DNA of 60,665 nucleotides, taken from an uncultured Polaromonas sp. Its GTDB lineage: Bacteria; Pseudomonadota; Gammaproteobacteria; Burkholderiales; Burkholderiaceae_C. This document shows positions 42,626 through 52,479 of the stretch, in pieces. The stretch lies in contig CALMEI010000068.1 in NCBI GenBank assembly GCA_937863225.1, forward strand, positions 1 through 60,665. The letters run 5' to 3'. Every line of letters begins with the position of its first letter. The stretch's first letter is position 1. The translations under genes were made by a program, and so were the position numbers. The notes beneath the pieces were generated by a model that saw nothing but the letters and a program-made list of their open reading frames with translations, was not told the origin of the DNA and ran no database searches.

Positions 42626-44959
42626 TCAACTTAATGCGAATGATAACGATATTTGCGCGCCTTCGACTGTTTCATTTGTAATCCTATTGGATATATCAAG
42701 TCTAGCGTGATGTTCATCTGCTATTTTCTTAACGACGGCCAAACCCAAGCCGGTTCCATGGTGTTTAGTTGTTACATAAGGCTCAAATGCACGTTTCAGT
42801 ATGTGCTCAGGAAATCCAGCGCCACTGTCCGACACCACCATTCTGACACGCTTGGTGTCGGCATTCCATTGGCTGCTGATTCTGACTTGTTTGACTGCTG
42901 TGGTCAGAGTTGCATCGACTGCATTTTGCAGCAAGTTATGTATCACTTGTCGCAACTGTTGCGCATCGCCCGAAATATTTGGACAGTCTTCCTCCAGCTC
43001 GGCTTCAATCGAAACGTCACCTTGTTTAGCCCGGCGTGGATGCGCTTCATCTGCGCCATACAACTGTAAAACATCCAAAATCAAGGCATTTAAATTAACC
43101 GGTTTTAATTCTGCCGCTGGCAGTCTCGCATAATCTCTGAACTCGTTTACCAAGCGTTTCATGGCTTCGACCTGATCGACGATAGTTTTGACAGATTTCG
43201 TCAAAACCAATTGTTCAGGTTCGTCCACCTTGCCGCTCAATTTTTTTTCTAACCGTTGAGCAGATAACTGTATGGGCGTCAGTGGGTTTTTAATTTCATG
43301 TGCCAATCGCCGTGCCACATCGCCCCATGCCAGAGCGCGCTGCGATGAAACCACATCTGAAATATCATCAAATACCAACAAACGCAATGACTGCTTGCTC
43401 AAACTGGGCAATTCTGCACCTCGGGCAATCAACGTGATGGTTTGGTGTGTGGCAAATGGTGAATTACCTGCTGAAGAGGTTTCCAAAGAATTCAGTTCAA
43501 ATGAATGTTGCCAATGATCCAATTGGTGCAGTTGACGTTCACTTAAAAACGCGTCGAATTGTGACTTAACACCTTGCGCAAATTTTTCAAGCCCTGCCAC
43601 GCTTTCCAACGTCTGGCCTTTGTGATTTTCGAGTGGGCGTTGCAATATGCGCGCTGCCCCCGGGTTACACGACTGAATCACTCCATTCAAATCCATCACA
43701 ATCACACCTGATGTGAGGTTATCCAAAATGACTTGCAAATTTTCACGTGCTGTATTGACCTGTTGCATGCTGCTTTCTACAGTACTGCGTGCTTCAGCCA
43801 ATTGTTGAGTCATCAAAGCGAACGAACGCGTTAAACCGCCCAATTCGTCTTTGCTTTGCAGCATGGCTTTGGGTGCTAAATCGCCTGCCGCTACTTGTCG
43901 CACACCATCGGCCAACAGCAGCAAAGGTGCAGCCAGCTGAGCCCCTAAAAACACGGCCAGCAAGACAGCACTGAAAACTGCCAGAAATAAACTGAGGGTC
44001 AATGTTCCGATGTACATGCGTCGCAAGCCCTCTCTTGCCAAAGCACGGTTTTGATACTCCGCATTCGCTTGTGTAACGGCCAGTGCATTGCTAACCAAGT
44101 TGGGCGGCAACAATTGACTGATTTGCAAATATCTGGGCTCATCTGAGATACCAAAACTCGTGCTTTCGACCGTTGCCAAAGCATTGATTTTTGCTGCTGA
44201 GGCTGAATTTATCGGTTCAGTTTTTATGGCGTTAGTTGCGCCTTCCTCCAATCCTTCAATAATGGTTGTTACCCGCAAAGATTTGGCTTTGCGCATTTGC
44301 GCAGCAGTGGGTCGAACAATCACACCTAATTTGTAGCGTTGCTCACCAGCGCTGGCGATAAGTTGTCCAGAGCTGGTCCAAAGCTGAACATCTTGGGCGT
44401 TCAACTGCTCACGAACACGCTCAAGTTCTAGACTGGCTGTACCCTCTGGCATACCTGACAAACGTGTGGCAGCAGAACGCGTGTTGTTTGCCAATTCGGA
44501 CGATAAAACATCCAAAGTGACACGTCCTAGATTCAATCCTGCATCCAATGCGGATTCAACTTTGACATCAAACCAACTCTCAATTGACCGTGAAACGAAT
44601 TGATAGGACACCACATAAATCAGCAGTCCAGGTGCAAAACCAACCAAAGAAAAAATCAGCGCCAATTTGACTAACAATTGACTGCCAAATTTACCTTGGC
44701 GTAAGCGCATGATCAAACGAACCGCCATGAACCCAATTAAAGCCAACAGCAAGCCGGCCACAACAACATTCAGCGTCAGTAAATAACCATATGTATTTTC
44801 ATATTGAGCGCGATTGTTGGTTGATACAGTTAACAAAAACAACAGCACCACCGAAATGATCACCACACTGGCGGCACCTAAACCCAATATCCATCGCACC
44901 GATGCGGAAGTTCTGGTGACATGTCCAGCCAGATTTTTAGATTGCAGCCACTTGCTCAT
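42626..44959 (-). CDS. NtrY-like sensor histidine kinase
   Basis: A 777-residue membrane kinase. N-terminal helices lie near 24-48, 60-85 and 95-120; a periplasmic sensor segment follows, with another helix about 320-350 and HAMP (ADGVRQVAAGDLAP). A PAS domain comes next (LDNLTSGVIVMDLNGVIQ), then the H-box RRLAHEIKNPLTPIQLS, N-box LRQVIHNLLQNAVDA, and G-boxes SDSGAGFP and HGTGLGLAVVKK. It phosphorylates the NtrX-like regulator encoded next. Its ATG overlaps the DUF4390 stop by 4 bp, so it is translated as part of the rsmB-DUF4390-ntrY-ntrX unit. Confidence 0.92.
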   Translation of the reverse strand: MSKWLQSKNLAGHVTRTSASVRWILGLGAASVVIISVVLLFLLTVSTNNRAQYENTYGYLLTLNVVVAGLLLALIGFMAVRLIMRLRQGKFGSQLLVKLALIFSLVGFAPGLLIYVVSYQFVSRSIESWFDVKVESALDAGLNLGRVTLDVLSSELANNTRSAATRLSGMPEGTASLELERVREQLNAQDVQLWTSSGQLIASAGEQRYKLGVIVRPTAAQMRKAKSLRVTTIIEGLEEGATNAIKTEPINSASAAKINALATVESTSFGISDEPRYLQISQLLPPNLVSNALAVTQANAEYQNRALAREGLRRMYIGTLTLSLFLAVFSAVLLAVFLGAQLAAPLLLLADGVRQVAAGDLAPKAMLQSKDELGGLTRSFALMTQQLAEARSTVESSMQQVNTARENLQVILDNLTSGVIVMDLNGVIQSCNPGAARILQRPLENHKGQTLESVAGLEKFAQGVKSQFDAFLSERQLHQLDHWQHSFELNSLETSSAGNSPFATHQTITLIARGAELPSLSKQSLRLLVFDDISDVVSSQRALAWGDVARRLAHEIKNPLTPIQLSAQRLEKKLSGKVDEPEQLVLTKSVKTIVDQVEAMKRLVNEFRDYARLPAAELKPVNLNALILDVLQLYGADEAHPRRAKQGDVSIEAELEEDCPNISGDAQQLRQVIHNLLQNAVDATLTTAVKQVRISSQWNADTKRVRMVVSDSGAGFPEHILKRAFEPYVTTKHHGTGLGLAVVKKIADEHHARLDISNRITNETVEGAQISLSFALS

Positions 44960-45591
44960 TTAATGTTCTCGGCCACAAACCGTAAACTTTTGCTGGTCTC
45001 TATCAGCCACTCATTGTTACCGATGAGTCCAATTTGAAATGGTCTTGGTAGCTCTGATAAATCTAATTTAAATTTAAATACCATGGTATGGGTTGAGCTG
45101 GGATCAATTTCAGATAGATCAGCGATGCGCCAAAGGTTAATGCGCCGTATACTGGCCAATGCATCATTCAGATTTTCAAAATATTGGGGCAAACTGACAC
45201 CGCCAGTACCCACGTTTAGGCGCCAACGCCGTGTCAATGGTTGGTAACTTAATCGCATCACTCGGTTGGCAATCGCTATTTTTTTGTCGTACCAATACCA
45301 CCGATCTCGTGTTATTTCAGTTTCCGCTATAAATATCAATGGTACGCCTTTGATCAAGGCATCTTGCACAATGGGTGACATTTCAAATGCGATTTGAGCA
45401 CTCAAAAACAGTTCGGTTTCGGAACGACTCATTTGCAGCGAACTGATGTTGGCATTCGAATTTTGAGCACGCGCTGTCCCAGCCACCAGCAGACAGGCCT
45501 GCAGCACAATCAATGTCAGAAACCATATAAGCAAATTCGCAGAGCGGCTACGATTTTGCTTTTTCAAGAAGAGCATAGAAAAATCCGTCAT
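44956..45591 (-). CDS. DUF4390 exported protein
   Basis: A 211-residue protein with an N-terminal signal or anchor helix (LLIWFLTLIVLQACLLVAGTARA, cleavage likely after residue 43). The DUF4390 domain follows: FLSAQIAFEMSPIVQDALIKGVPL, RWYWYDKKIAIANRVMRLSYQPLTRRWRL and SLPQYFENLNDALASI. In betaproteobacteria it nearly always sits between rsmB and ntrY, as here; it may form part of the NtrYX sensing input in the periplasm, but this is unproven. The start overlaps the rsmB 3' end by 44 bp. Confidence 0.87.
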   Translation of the reverse strand: MTDFSMLFLKKQNRSRSANLLIWFLTLIVLQACLLVAGTARAQNSNANISSLQMSRSETELFLSAQIAFEMSPIVQDALIKGVPLIFIAETEITRDRWYWYDKKIAIANRVMRLSYQPLTRRWRLNVGTGGVSLPQYFENLNDALASIRRINLWRIADLSEIDPSSTHTMVFKFKLDLSELPRPFQIGLIGNNEWLIETSKSLRFVAENIK

Positions 45592-46942
45592 GATCCTTCA
45601 GCTTATTGTCTTCGCTCACGTCAGAATTTACATCACGTTCCGGAATTAAATGTCCATACGAAGGCAAAAGCGTTGCATATTTGTTGCTATCTAAGAATTT
45701 ATTAATCTGGTCCTGACCTTCTGCCTTAAAAATCGAACAAGTGCAATACAACAGTCGTCCCCCTGGTTGAAGCTGATGCCACAATGTATTCAGCAACGTC
45801 CACTGGATATTGGCCAACTGTGCAATATCGGACTCACGCCTGAGCCAACGGCTATCCGGATGTCGACGCACGATGCCCGAAGCACTGCAGGGTGCATCCA
45901 ATAAAATCGCGTCAAATTGTTCAAGTCGCAAAGAATCTGGCCATGTCGCAGGGTGTGCCGCATCGGCAACCAAAACATTGGCTTTCAACTTTAATCGTTT
46001 CAAAGTTTCATTGATTTTTTCGCAGCGCACAGGGTCTATATCGAGGGCGGTCACTTCACAATCGCTTAACTCCAATATATGCGCAGTTTTACCACCCGGC
46101 GCAGCACATGCATCTAACACTTTCAAACCACTATGTGGTAAATCATTAAGCAAAAGCGGCGCTGCCAGCTGCGCTGCGGCATCTTGCACTGAAACCACAC
46201 CCTCTACAAATCCTGGAATTTGACTCACAGGCAAGGGCTTGGTCAATGTGATACCGTATTGACCCATGGGCATGGCCCCGGTTTTTTCGCTATGTTTGCC
46301 CCCATTATTATTGAAAGCAAGGTCATCTGCAAAGTGCGACAAATAGGCTGCTCGTGACGATTTCCTGATGTTCACGCGCAATGTCATTGGTGCACGCCCA
46401 TTGCCTGCTTGCAATATCTGCTGCCAACTCTGCGGGTAATCGGTTTGCAAACGTTTTATCCACCACAGTGGATGGTTCCAACGTCCAACCAAAGATTGGG
46501 TTGCTTGTTTGGTCAGTGTATCTTTTTCCCGCAAATAGCGCCGTAAACACGCATTGATAAACGCACTGCTGCCCTTGGTTTGTGGATTGCGTTTGGCCGC
46601 TTCAACAGTTTGATCCACCAGAGTGAATGCATCGTATTGTGGGGATTCAGGCGCCTCATTTTCGTTACCGACATCATCCGAAAAAGCAGGCGCATCAAAA
46701 CACATCAAGGACAAAGCCACACACAGCAATGCATCCACTGGTGGCGATGGTGCACGCTTGGCCAACAGTGCGCGCAAAGATTGGGCGGTACCCAACCATC
46801 GCCACACATGAAAACTCAAGGCCTGCACGCCGGGTCGCAATTGAGCATCTACCGCCGCAATGGCTGTTGTGCCTGAAGAGCCCGCCTGCACAGCCTGCAC
46901 CACGCTTGCTGTGCATTGCAACTGTTTCCACAACGGAATCAT
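45548..46942 (-). CDS. rsmB: 16S rRNA (cytosine-967-C5) methyltransferase
   Basis: About 464 residues from an ATG that overlaps the lolD stop by 4 bp; a longer frame starting inside lolD is less likely. An N-terminal NusB-like RNA-binding domain (about 10-160) precedes the methyltransferase: SAM motif [24 protein letters not shown], the catalytic cysteine loops [17 protein letters not shown] and LLYCTCSIF. It methylates C967 of 16S rRNA. Somewhat longer than E. coli RsmB (429). Organised with lolC-lolD upstream and DUF4390-ntrYX downstream in one tightly packed transcription unit. Confidence 0.95.
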   Translation of the reverse strand: MIPLWKQLQCTASVVQAVQAGSSGTTAIAAVDAQLRPGVQALSFHVWRWLGTAQSLRALLAKRAPSPPVDALLCVALSLMCFDAPAFSDDVGNENEAPESPQYDAFTLVDQTVEAAKRNPQTKGSSAFINACLRRYLREKDTLTKQATQSLVGRWNHPLWWIKRLQTDYPQSWQQILQAGNGRAPMTLRVNIRKSSRAAYLSHFADDLAFNNNGGKHSEKTGAMPMGQYGITLTKPLPVSQIPGFVEGVVSVQDAAAQLAAPLLLNDLPHSGLKVLDACAAPGGKTAHILELSDCEVTALDIDPVRCEKINETLKRLKLKANVLVADAAHPATWPDSLRLEQFDAILLDAPCSASGIVRRHPDSRWLRRESDIAQLANIQWTLLNTLWHQLQPGGRLLYCTCSIFKAEGQDQINKFLDSNKYATLLPSYGHLIPERDVNSDVSEDNKLKDHDGFFYALLEKAKS

Positions 46943-47616
46943 CCTTGCAATACCCCATTCACCAACCGCAATTGCCTGTCGCATCGCGCAGCCAAAGATT
47001 CATCATGGGTGACAACTACAAATGCTGTGCCATGAGATTTGGCCAATTGCAGCATCAAATCAAATACGGCATTGGCAGTACTTCGGTCTAAATTACCTGT
47101 CGGTTCATCGGCAAGAACACATGCTGGTTGTGTGACCAGCGCCCGCGCAATGGCAACGCGTTGACGTTCGCCACCCGACAATTCAGCCGGCCTGTGCTGA
47201 ACACGTTCTTTTAACCCCACCTTGGTGAGCATTTCAACCGCTGTCTTCGCCGATGCAACGGCGCTTAATCGACGAATCCACAATGGCATGGCCACATTGT
47301 CTTGGGCACTGAATTCCGCTAACAAATGGTGAAACTGGTAAACAAAACCCAGATGTTGGTTGCGAAGATTGCCAATCTCTGCCTCGTTTAAATTTGCCAG
47401 CTTCTGACCTTTGAGAATGACCTCTCCAGTTGTCGGCGAATCAAGCCCACCAAGTAAATGCAAGAGCGTACTTTTGCCTGAACCTGAAGCACCAACGATG
47501 GCCAAAATTTCACCCGCATGGACTTGCAAATTAACACCATGTAGCACTGTGACATCCAATGGACCTTCAACATATCGCTTACCAAGATTGGTTGCGGACA
47601 GCACAATTTCACTCAT
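46939..47616 (-). CDS. lolD: Lipoprotein-releasing system ATPase LolD
   Basis: A 225-residue ABC ATPase: Walker [15 protein letters not shown]-loop [21 protein letters not shown] signature [15 protein letters not shown], Walker [12 protein letters not shown] and H-loop [10 protein letters not shown]. The FVYQFHHLL sequence is specific to LolD. It powers release of lipoproteins from the inner membrane to LolA. It overlaps the upstream LolC/E gene by 8 bp and rsmB downstream by 4 bp. Confidence 0.97.
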   Translation of the reverse strand: MSEIVLSATNLGKRYVEGPLDVTVLHGVNLQVHAGEILAIVGASGSGKSTLLHLLGGLDSPTTGEVILKGQKLANLNEAEIGNLRNQHLGFVYQFHHLLAEFSAQDNVAMPLWIRRLSAVASAKTAVEMLTKVGLKERVQHRPAELSGGERQRVAIARALVTQPACVLADEPTGNLDRSTANAVFDLMLQLAKSHGTAFVVVTHDESLAARCDRQLRLVNGVLQG

Positions 47617-48868
47617 AACGCAATGCCTCCGCGGGGTTCATCCGACTGGCACGCCAGCTGGGGTACAACGTGGCTGCAAAGGCCAAAATAAGTGCAATCA
47701 CCGCGATGGGCAAAATATCCGCCATCTGTGGCTCGCTGGGCATGCTGCTCAAGAAATAAATATCTTTGGGTAAAAAACTGGCATTGAACACCCTCTCGAT
47801 GAAAGGCACGATCACATCAATGTTGAACGCCACCCCCAAGCCCAACAGCAAACCAGCTAATGTGCCAATCACGCCTACCGTTGCGCCCTGCACCACAAAA
47901 ATACCCATGATACTTTTGGGACTTGCGCCCAGCGTGCGCAAGATGGCAATATCCGCCCGTTTGTCTTGAACAGTCATCACCAGTGTCGAGACCAAATTGA
48001 ATGCGGCAACGGCAACGATCAGCGTCAGTATGATGAACATCATGCGTTTCTCAACTTGTACCGCTGCAAACCAAGTTTTGTTTTGACGCGTCCAATCCCG
48101 CACCTGCACATTGCCTGTTAAACCCAAACTTAAATCTCGCGCTACCGATCGCGCTTGGTGCAAATCTTTGAGCTTTAATCGAATGCCAGTGGGGCCTTCT
48201 AGACGAAACATTTTGGCCGCATCGTCTACATGCATCATCGCCAGTGTGGAGTCGTATTCAAAATGCCCTGAATCAAATGTCCCCACCACCATCAATTGCT
48301 TCATGCGTGGAGTCACGCCAGCTGGCGTCACCTGACCACTGGGTGCGATCAGTGTCACAAGTTCACCCTTGCTCACACCCAATTGTCGCGCCAATTCGTA
48401 ACCCAGTACCACGCCAAACTCACCAGGCACCAAGGCTTTAATGACATTCAAATTTTGTGTGTTGGCTGCCAAATCGGTTACTTGGTTTTCGGTTGCCGGG
48501 TCAATGCCGCGCACAATCGCGCCTTTCATGTCTTCGCCCCGAGCCAACAAAGATTGTGTGGCAATGAAGCTGGATGCACCCATCACTTGCGGATGCGAAC
48601 GTGCTTCGCTCAATGTGCGGTTCACATCGCTGAGTGCTTCACCATTGCTGCTGAGAATCTCAATGTGCGACACCACCGACAACATGCGGTCACGCACCTC
48701 TTTTTGAAAACCGTTCATCACCGACAGCACAATGATCAAAGCCGCCACCCCCAAAGCGATGCCCAACATGGACACGCCCGAGATAAACGAAATAAAACCA
48801 TTGCGCCGTGTCGCACGCCCTGCACGGGTATAGCGCCAGCCAAGTTGGAGTTCGTAGGGGATTTGCAT
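47609..48868 (-). CDS. lolC: Lipoprotein-releasing system permease LolC/LolE
   Basis: About 419 residues from the ATG giving [17 protein letters not shown]; an upstream start would reach the next terminator. The typical MacB/LolCDE fold has one N-terminal membrane helix ([22 protein letters not shown]), a large periplasmic domain (about 55-270) and three C-terminal helices ([53 protein letters not shown]). [16 protein letters not shown] is a family hallmark. Only one LolC/E gene is present, so the complex may be a homodimer of the LolF type, known from other proteobacteria. Confidence 0.92.
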   Translation of the reverse strand: MQIPYELQLGWRYTRAGRATRRNGFISFISGVSMLGIALGVAALIIVLSVMNGFQKEVRDRMLSVVSHIEILSSNGEALSDVNRTLSEARSHPQVMGASSFIATQSLLARGEDMKGAIVRGIDPATENQVTDLAANTQNLNVIKALVPGEFGVVLGYELARQLGVSKGELVTLIAPSGQVTPAGVTPRMKQLMVVGTFDSGHFEYDSTLAMMHVDDAAKMFRLEGPTGIRLKLKDLHQARSVARDLSLGLTGNVQVRDWTRQNKTWFAAVQVEKRMMFIILTLIVAVAAFNLVSTLVMTVQDKRADIAILRTLGASPKSIMGIFVVQGATVGVIGTLAGLLLGLGVAFNIDVIVPFIERVFNASFLPKDIYFLSSMPSEPQMADILPIAVIALILAFAATLYPSWRASRMNPAEALRYE

Positions 48869-48915
48869 ATGTGCTTGATGGTAGCAGTTCGCTGGCTGCT
48901 TTTTCAGACCAACAG

Positions 48916-48946
48916 ACGTAAAAAAGCCCACATGACGTGGGCTTTT
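48916..48946 (-). terminator. Terminator after the small lipoprotein gene
   Basis: A perfect 10-bp stem (AAAAGCCCAC / GTGGGCTTTT), 5-nt loop, followed leftward by a T run; lies 31 bp past the lipoprotein gene stop. Confidence 0.9.
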
Positions 48947-48977
48947 AAGGTGAGTCTTAAGAATCGGTCAGAATTAA

Positions 48978-49469
48978 TTATTGCTTTACATATGGTATTC
49001 CACCAGTCCACCACGCAGTGGGAGCTTCGGAAGTAAACGAAGCGGCAACATATAAACCTGAACCATTCAAAACAGCAAACCCTTGGTATCCAGAGCCAGG
49101 TGTTGTGGTCGAATCATACTTATAAGAATCCACTGATTGACCTAAAAATGTTGCCTTGTTGCCAATTGTGTAAACGCCAGACTCAGACGTTGTGTCTGTA
49201 CTTACCAAGATTGTGCATGCAGCATCAGAGTACTTTTTCGTATTGACAACAGTTCCTACCAATTGCGTTGCACTTAGCTTTGAAGCCGTCCTGGTTACCA
49301 CTTCGTAATTTCCAAGCCAAGCAAAGCATTGGCTTTTCCAAGTGCCTACATACGGATCTGCGGCATCGGCTGGAGCAGAATCTCCACCACATCCTGCAAT
49401 AGTCACAGCTACTGACAATCCAAATATAAATAACAATTTCAAATGTATCCGTTTGAGTTGGTCTAACAT
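48978..49469 (-). CDS. Hypothetical lipoprotein
   Basis: A 163-residue protein with a lipoprotein signal (LSVAVTIAGC, Cys27 lipobox) behind a strong ribosome site (AAAGGAGG). The mature part has two further cysteines (SQCFAW and DAACTIL), probably a disulfide, in a beta-rich sequence with many Thr, Ser and Gly (YVGTWKSQC, VYTIGNKATFLG). I do not recognise a family; the YVGTWKS start resembles small lipocalin-like or META-type beta proteins. It has its own terminator and appears monocistronic, upstream of the lol-ntr operon. Confidence 0.7.
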   Translation of the reverse strand: MLDQLKRIHLKLLFIFGLSVAVTIAGCGGDSAPADAADPYVGTWKSQCFAWLGNYEVVTRTASKLSATQLVGTVVNTKKYSDAACTILVSTDTTSESGVYTIGNKATFLGQSVDSYKYDSTTTPGSGYQGFAVLNGSGLYVAASFTSEAPTAWWTGGIPYVKQ

Positions 49470-49624
49470 ATGTCCTCCTTTTAAAATTCATCAAATGGCA
49501 TACAGATAGTAAAACTAGACTACCCAACTAATATTGGTGGTAACCCTTGAACTGAGCTGTTTTAGTCTATACCTTTGGATATAGGATATCGTTTCTTTGC
49601 ACTTTGCACACCGCATTTCAGACC

Positions 49625-50593
49625 ATGCACATCCTTATTCCATATGCCTCTGCCGCTTCACCCGATACCGACAAATGGGTACAAACCGTGCGCTTACCCA
49701 ATTTGAATCGGCTCTTGGCAACCATGCGATTAAGTCACAGCGATGTGGGAACAGAGGATACGTATTCCCCACCACACGAACGCGCTTTGGCACGGCTACA
49801 AGGTTTACCAGCAAGCGATGGGTACATTCCTTGGGCAGCACAGCGAGCAGCAACTTTGGGCTTGGCCACTGCCCACGGTGCACCTTGGTGTTTTGTCACC
49901 TTGTGCCACTGCATCGTCGGCATGAACGACGTGCAAATGCAAAACCCTGATCTGCTGCAAATCACCGAATCCGAATCACAAAGTTTGTTCGCCGCGATGC
50001 AACCTTTTTTTGCCGAAGATGGCCTGTTGCTGCACCGTTTGGATGATGTTCCAGGAACATTTTTGGTCAATGGTGAGCCATTACGTGGTACGTGCACCGC
50101 ATCACTTGACCGCGTGATTGGAAAAAATATCAATCAATGGCAAGCTTCTGGTACAAATTCAGCCAAACTTCATCGCTTGCAAAACGAAATGCAAATGCTA
50201 CTTTACACCCACAGCGTCAACGCCGCACGCGACAGAAGCAAGGCAGCCAACATCAATTCACTGTGGTTCCATGGCAATGGCGAGTTAGCTGCACCTGCAC
50301 AAACTGCACATGCCAATGTCGTGATGCCCAGAAATCTGGCCAACGCTGCTTTCAACGACGACTGGATGGCGTGGACAATGGCCTGGAAGGAATTGGATGC
50401 AACCATCTGTGCCGATTTACGCCATCGCACCAATACCGGTGAACCAGTCACTTTAACGCTATGCGGTGAACGAAGCGCACGAAGCTATGAAATACGACCC
50501 AAAAGTATAATTAACCAATTAACCCGTACTTTTACAAACGTTTTTGGCCTCAATCCAGCGTATTCATTGCCTAAAGTGCTATTAAATTTGTAG
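49625..50593 (+). CDS. Phosphoglycerate-mutase-like protein of unknown function
   Basis: About 322 residues. It belongs to a betaproteobacterial family often labelled phosphoglycerate mutase by distant similarity and placed upstream of recJ; blocks include MHILIPYASAASPDT, SPPHERALARLQGLP, TASLDRVIGKNI and LQNEMQMLLYTHSVN with INSLWFHGNGE. No mutase activity should be assumed. The final 16 or so residues (FGLNPAYSLPKVLLNL) are encoded by a dispersed-repeat copy, which also supplies the stop codon, so the C-terminus is repeat-derived. recJ follows after 24 bp and may be co-transcribed. Confidence 0.8.
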   Translation: MHILIPYASAASPDTDKWVQTVRLPNLNRLLATMRLSHSDVGTEDTYSPPHERALARLQGLPASDGYIPWAAQRAATLGLATAHGAPWCFVTLCHCIVGMNDVQMQNPDLLQITESESQSLFAAMQPFFAEDGLLLHRLDDVPGTFLVNGEPLRGTCTASLDRVIGKNINQWQASGTNSAKLHRLQNEMQMLLYTHSVNAARDRSKAANINSLWFHGNGELAAPAQTAHANVVMPRNLANAAFNDDWMAWTMAWKELDATICADLRHRTNTGEPVTLTLCGERSARSYEIRPKSIINQLTRTFTNVFGLNPAYSLPKVLLNL

Positions 50594-50595
50594 CA
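50546..50595 (+). repeat. Dispersed 50-bp repeat, copy 9 (3' end of the mutase-like gene)
   Basis: Forward copy (GGCCTCAATCCAGCGTATTC, ATTGCCTAAAG, TGCTATTAAATTTGTAGCA). The gene reads through it in a third frame and stops inside its terminal hairpin (TAG within TTTGTAGCA). Confidence 0.9.
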
Positions 50596-50617
50596 TTTTT
50601 AAGATTAAACTATCCCC

Positions 50618-52399
50618 ATGAAAATAACCGTCCGCGATGTCCCGCCCCGTTCTGCTTGGGCGCTTGAGCAGGCGGGGGGGCATCCACCTTTGGGGCGCTT
50701 GTATGCGGGGCGGGGAGTGAATAGCAAGGAGCAATTGGGTGATGGGTTGAGCTTGTTACTGCCACCGAGCAGCATGAAAGGTGTGATCGATGCCGCTGTG
50801 CTGCTGGCCGATGCCATAGCGGACAACAAGCGGCTGTGCATTGTGGCGGACTACGATTGCGATGGGGCGACGGCTTGCGCAGTGGCTATTCGGGGCTTGC
50901 GTCTGCTGGGTGCTAAAGCGGTCACCTACATTGTGCCCGACCGTGTGGTGGATGGTTATGGATTGACCACACCCATTTCGCAGCGTGTGAAGGACAGCGG
51001 TGCGGATATTCTGATCACGGTGGACAACGGCATTGCCAGTTTTGAAGGTGTAGCCACTGCCAAAGCATTGGGTTTGCAGGTGCTGGTAACTGACCACCAT
51101 TTGCCTGCCGTGGTAGACGGCGCCATCAAGCTGCCTAATGCAGATGTGATTGTGAACCCAAACCAGCCAGATTGTGGGTTTGAAAGTAAATCCATTGCTG
51201 GCGTGGGTGTAATGTTTTATGTGCTGTTGGCACTGCGCGCTGAACTGCGTCAACGTGGTTTTTTTACAGTGCAACCCAGCGCCGAGCCGCCTCAAGCTGG
51301 GTTAGCCCCTTCGGGGGGCGCCATAGCTCAACCCAAATTGGACGCATTGCTACCATTGGTTGCACTGGGCACCGTGGCCGATGTGGTGAAGCTGGATGCC
51401 AACAACCGCCGTTTGGTGGCGCAAGGATTAAAGCGCATTCGTGCTGGTGTGATGCCTACGGGCATAGCCAGTCTATTTGTGGCTGCAGGGCGCAAGCCAC
51501 TAATGGCGAGTAGTTTTGATTTTGGCTTTGCACTTGGCCCGCGCATCAACGCAGCTGGGCGCTTGAGCGACATGACGCTGGGCATCGAATGCTTGTTGAC
51601 CGACGATGCTGTGCGAGCCGATGAACTGGCGCGCACTCTGGACGGCATTAACCGCCAACGCCGCGATTTAGAGGGCGGCATGCGTGAACAGGCGTTCATG
51701 TTGGCCGAATCGCTGTTTGAAGAAGGAGAAGACGCACCGCCTGCGGTGTGTGTGTTTGACCCAGATTTTCACGAAGGTGTGGTCGGCATTGTGGCTTCGC
51801 GCCTGAAAGACAAATTGCATCGACCCAGTTTTGTGTTTGCCAGGAGTAGAGCAGCGGGCAAAGAGAATGAACTGAAAGGTTCAGGCCGTTCCATCGCTGG
51901 CTTTCATCTGCGCGACGCTTTGGATTTGGTCGCCAAGCGTCAACCCGGTGTGCTGCTGCGATTTGGTGGTCATGCCATGGCAGCAGGATGCACGATTCTG
52001 GAAGAACACTTTGAAGCGTTTGAAGCCGCGCTATCGCAGGTTGCGACCGAGTGGCTGGATGCTGAGCGGCTGTCCCGAACCCTGACCACCGATGGCGCTT
52101 TAGACCCCAACTACCTGCGCCTTGATTTAATCGACATGCTTGAACGTGAAGTGTGGGGTCAAGGTTTTGCAGCACCCACATTCAGCGAGGAAGTCGAAGT
52201 GCTGTCGCAGCGCATAGTCGGGCAAAACCATTTGTCGCTGAAAATCAAACACCAAGGCCAGCCCATTGACGCGATGTGGTTTGGCCACACCGAACAATTA
52301 CCACCCAAAGTAAAGCTGGCATATCGCCTAGACGCTGCCGAATGGAACGGCCGACGAACCATCAAGTTTTTGATTGAAGGTGTTGAAAATTATGAATGA
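50618..52399 (+). CDS. recJ: Single-stranded-DNA-specific exonuclease RecJ
   Basis: A 593-residue DHH-family 5'-3' exonuclease. The phosphoesterase motifs are VADYDCDGATA, ITVDNGIASFEG, VLVTDHHLP (DHH) and LVALGTVADVV, with the DHHA1 part later (LLRFGGHAMAAGCT). Residues about 221-240 (SAEPPQAGLAPSGGAIAQPK) are encoded by a GC-rich palindromic segment absent from typical RecJ; it sits in a loop before the conserved LVALGTVADV and keeps the frame. A run of seven G near the start is a possible slippage or sequencing risk, but the frame is correct. Role: recombination, mismatch and gap repair. Confidence 0.95.
   Translation: MKITVRDVPPRSAWALEQAGGHPPLGRLYAGRGVNSKEQLGDGLSLLLPPSSMKGVIDAAVLLADAIADNKRLCIVADYDCDGATACAVAIRGLRLLGAKAVTYIVPDRVVDGYGLTTPISQRVKDSGADILITVDNGIASFEGVATAKALGLQVLVTDHHLPAVVDGAIKLPNADVIVNPNQPDCGFESKSIAGVGVMFYVLLALRAELRQRGFFTVQPSAEPPQAGLAPSGGAIAQPKLDALLPLVALGTVADVVKLDANNRRLVAQGLKRIRAGVMPTGIASLFVAAGRKPLMASSFDFGFALGPRINAAGRLSDMTLGIECLLTDDAVRADELARTLDGINRQRRDLEGGMREQAFMLAESLFEEGEDAPPAVCVFDPDFHEGVVGIVASRLKDKLHRPSFVFARSRAAGKENELKGSGRSIAGFHLRDALDLVAKRQPGVLLRFGGHAMAAGCTILEEHFEAFEAALSQVATEWLDAERLSRTLTTDGALDPNYLRLDLIDMLEREVWGQGFAAPTFSEEVEVLSQRIVGQNHLSLKIKHQGQPIDAMWFGHTEQLPPKVKLAYRLDAAEWNGRRTIKFLIEGVENYE
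51284..51332. repeat. GC-rich palindromic insert inside recJ
   Basis: Contains GCCCC-TTCGG-GGGGC and neighbouring AGCTGGGTTAG, similar in style to the GC-rich repeat between the ABC genes. In frame with recJ; borders are estimated from where RecJ similarity breaks. Confidence 0.55.
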
Positions 52400-52403
52400 A
52401 TTA

Positions 52404-52453
52404 GGCATGTAGGCGGCGTATTTATTGCCTACAGTGCTATTAAATATATAGCA
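52404..52453 (+). repeat. Dispersed 50-bp repeat, copy 10 (intergenic)
   Basis: Forward copy (GGCATGTAGGCGGCGTATTT, ATTGCCTACAG, TGCTATTAAATATATAGCA), 4 bp past the recJ stop and between convergent genes. Confidence 0.93.
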
Positions 52454-52479
52454 TTTAAAAATACAAATGCATTTACAAC

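Noticed and set aside
48296-49036. A 246-codon rightward frame antisense to lolC and beyond
   Set aside because: Rich in His, Cys and Arg, crosses a clear terminator and overlaps two supported genes; no domain seen.
50674-50680. Seven-G run in recJ as a phase-variable switch
   Set aside because: The frame is intact, the run is short, and switching off recJ has no precedent; noted only as a sequencing risk.
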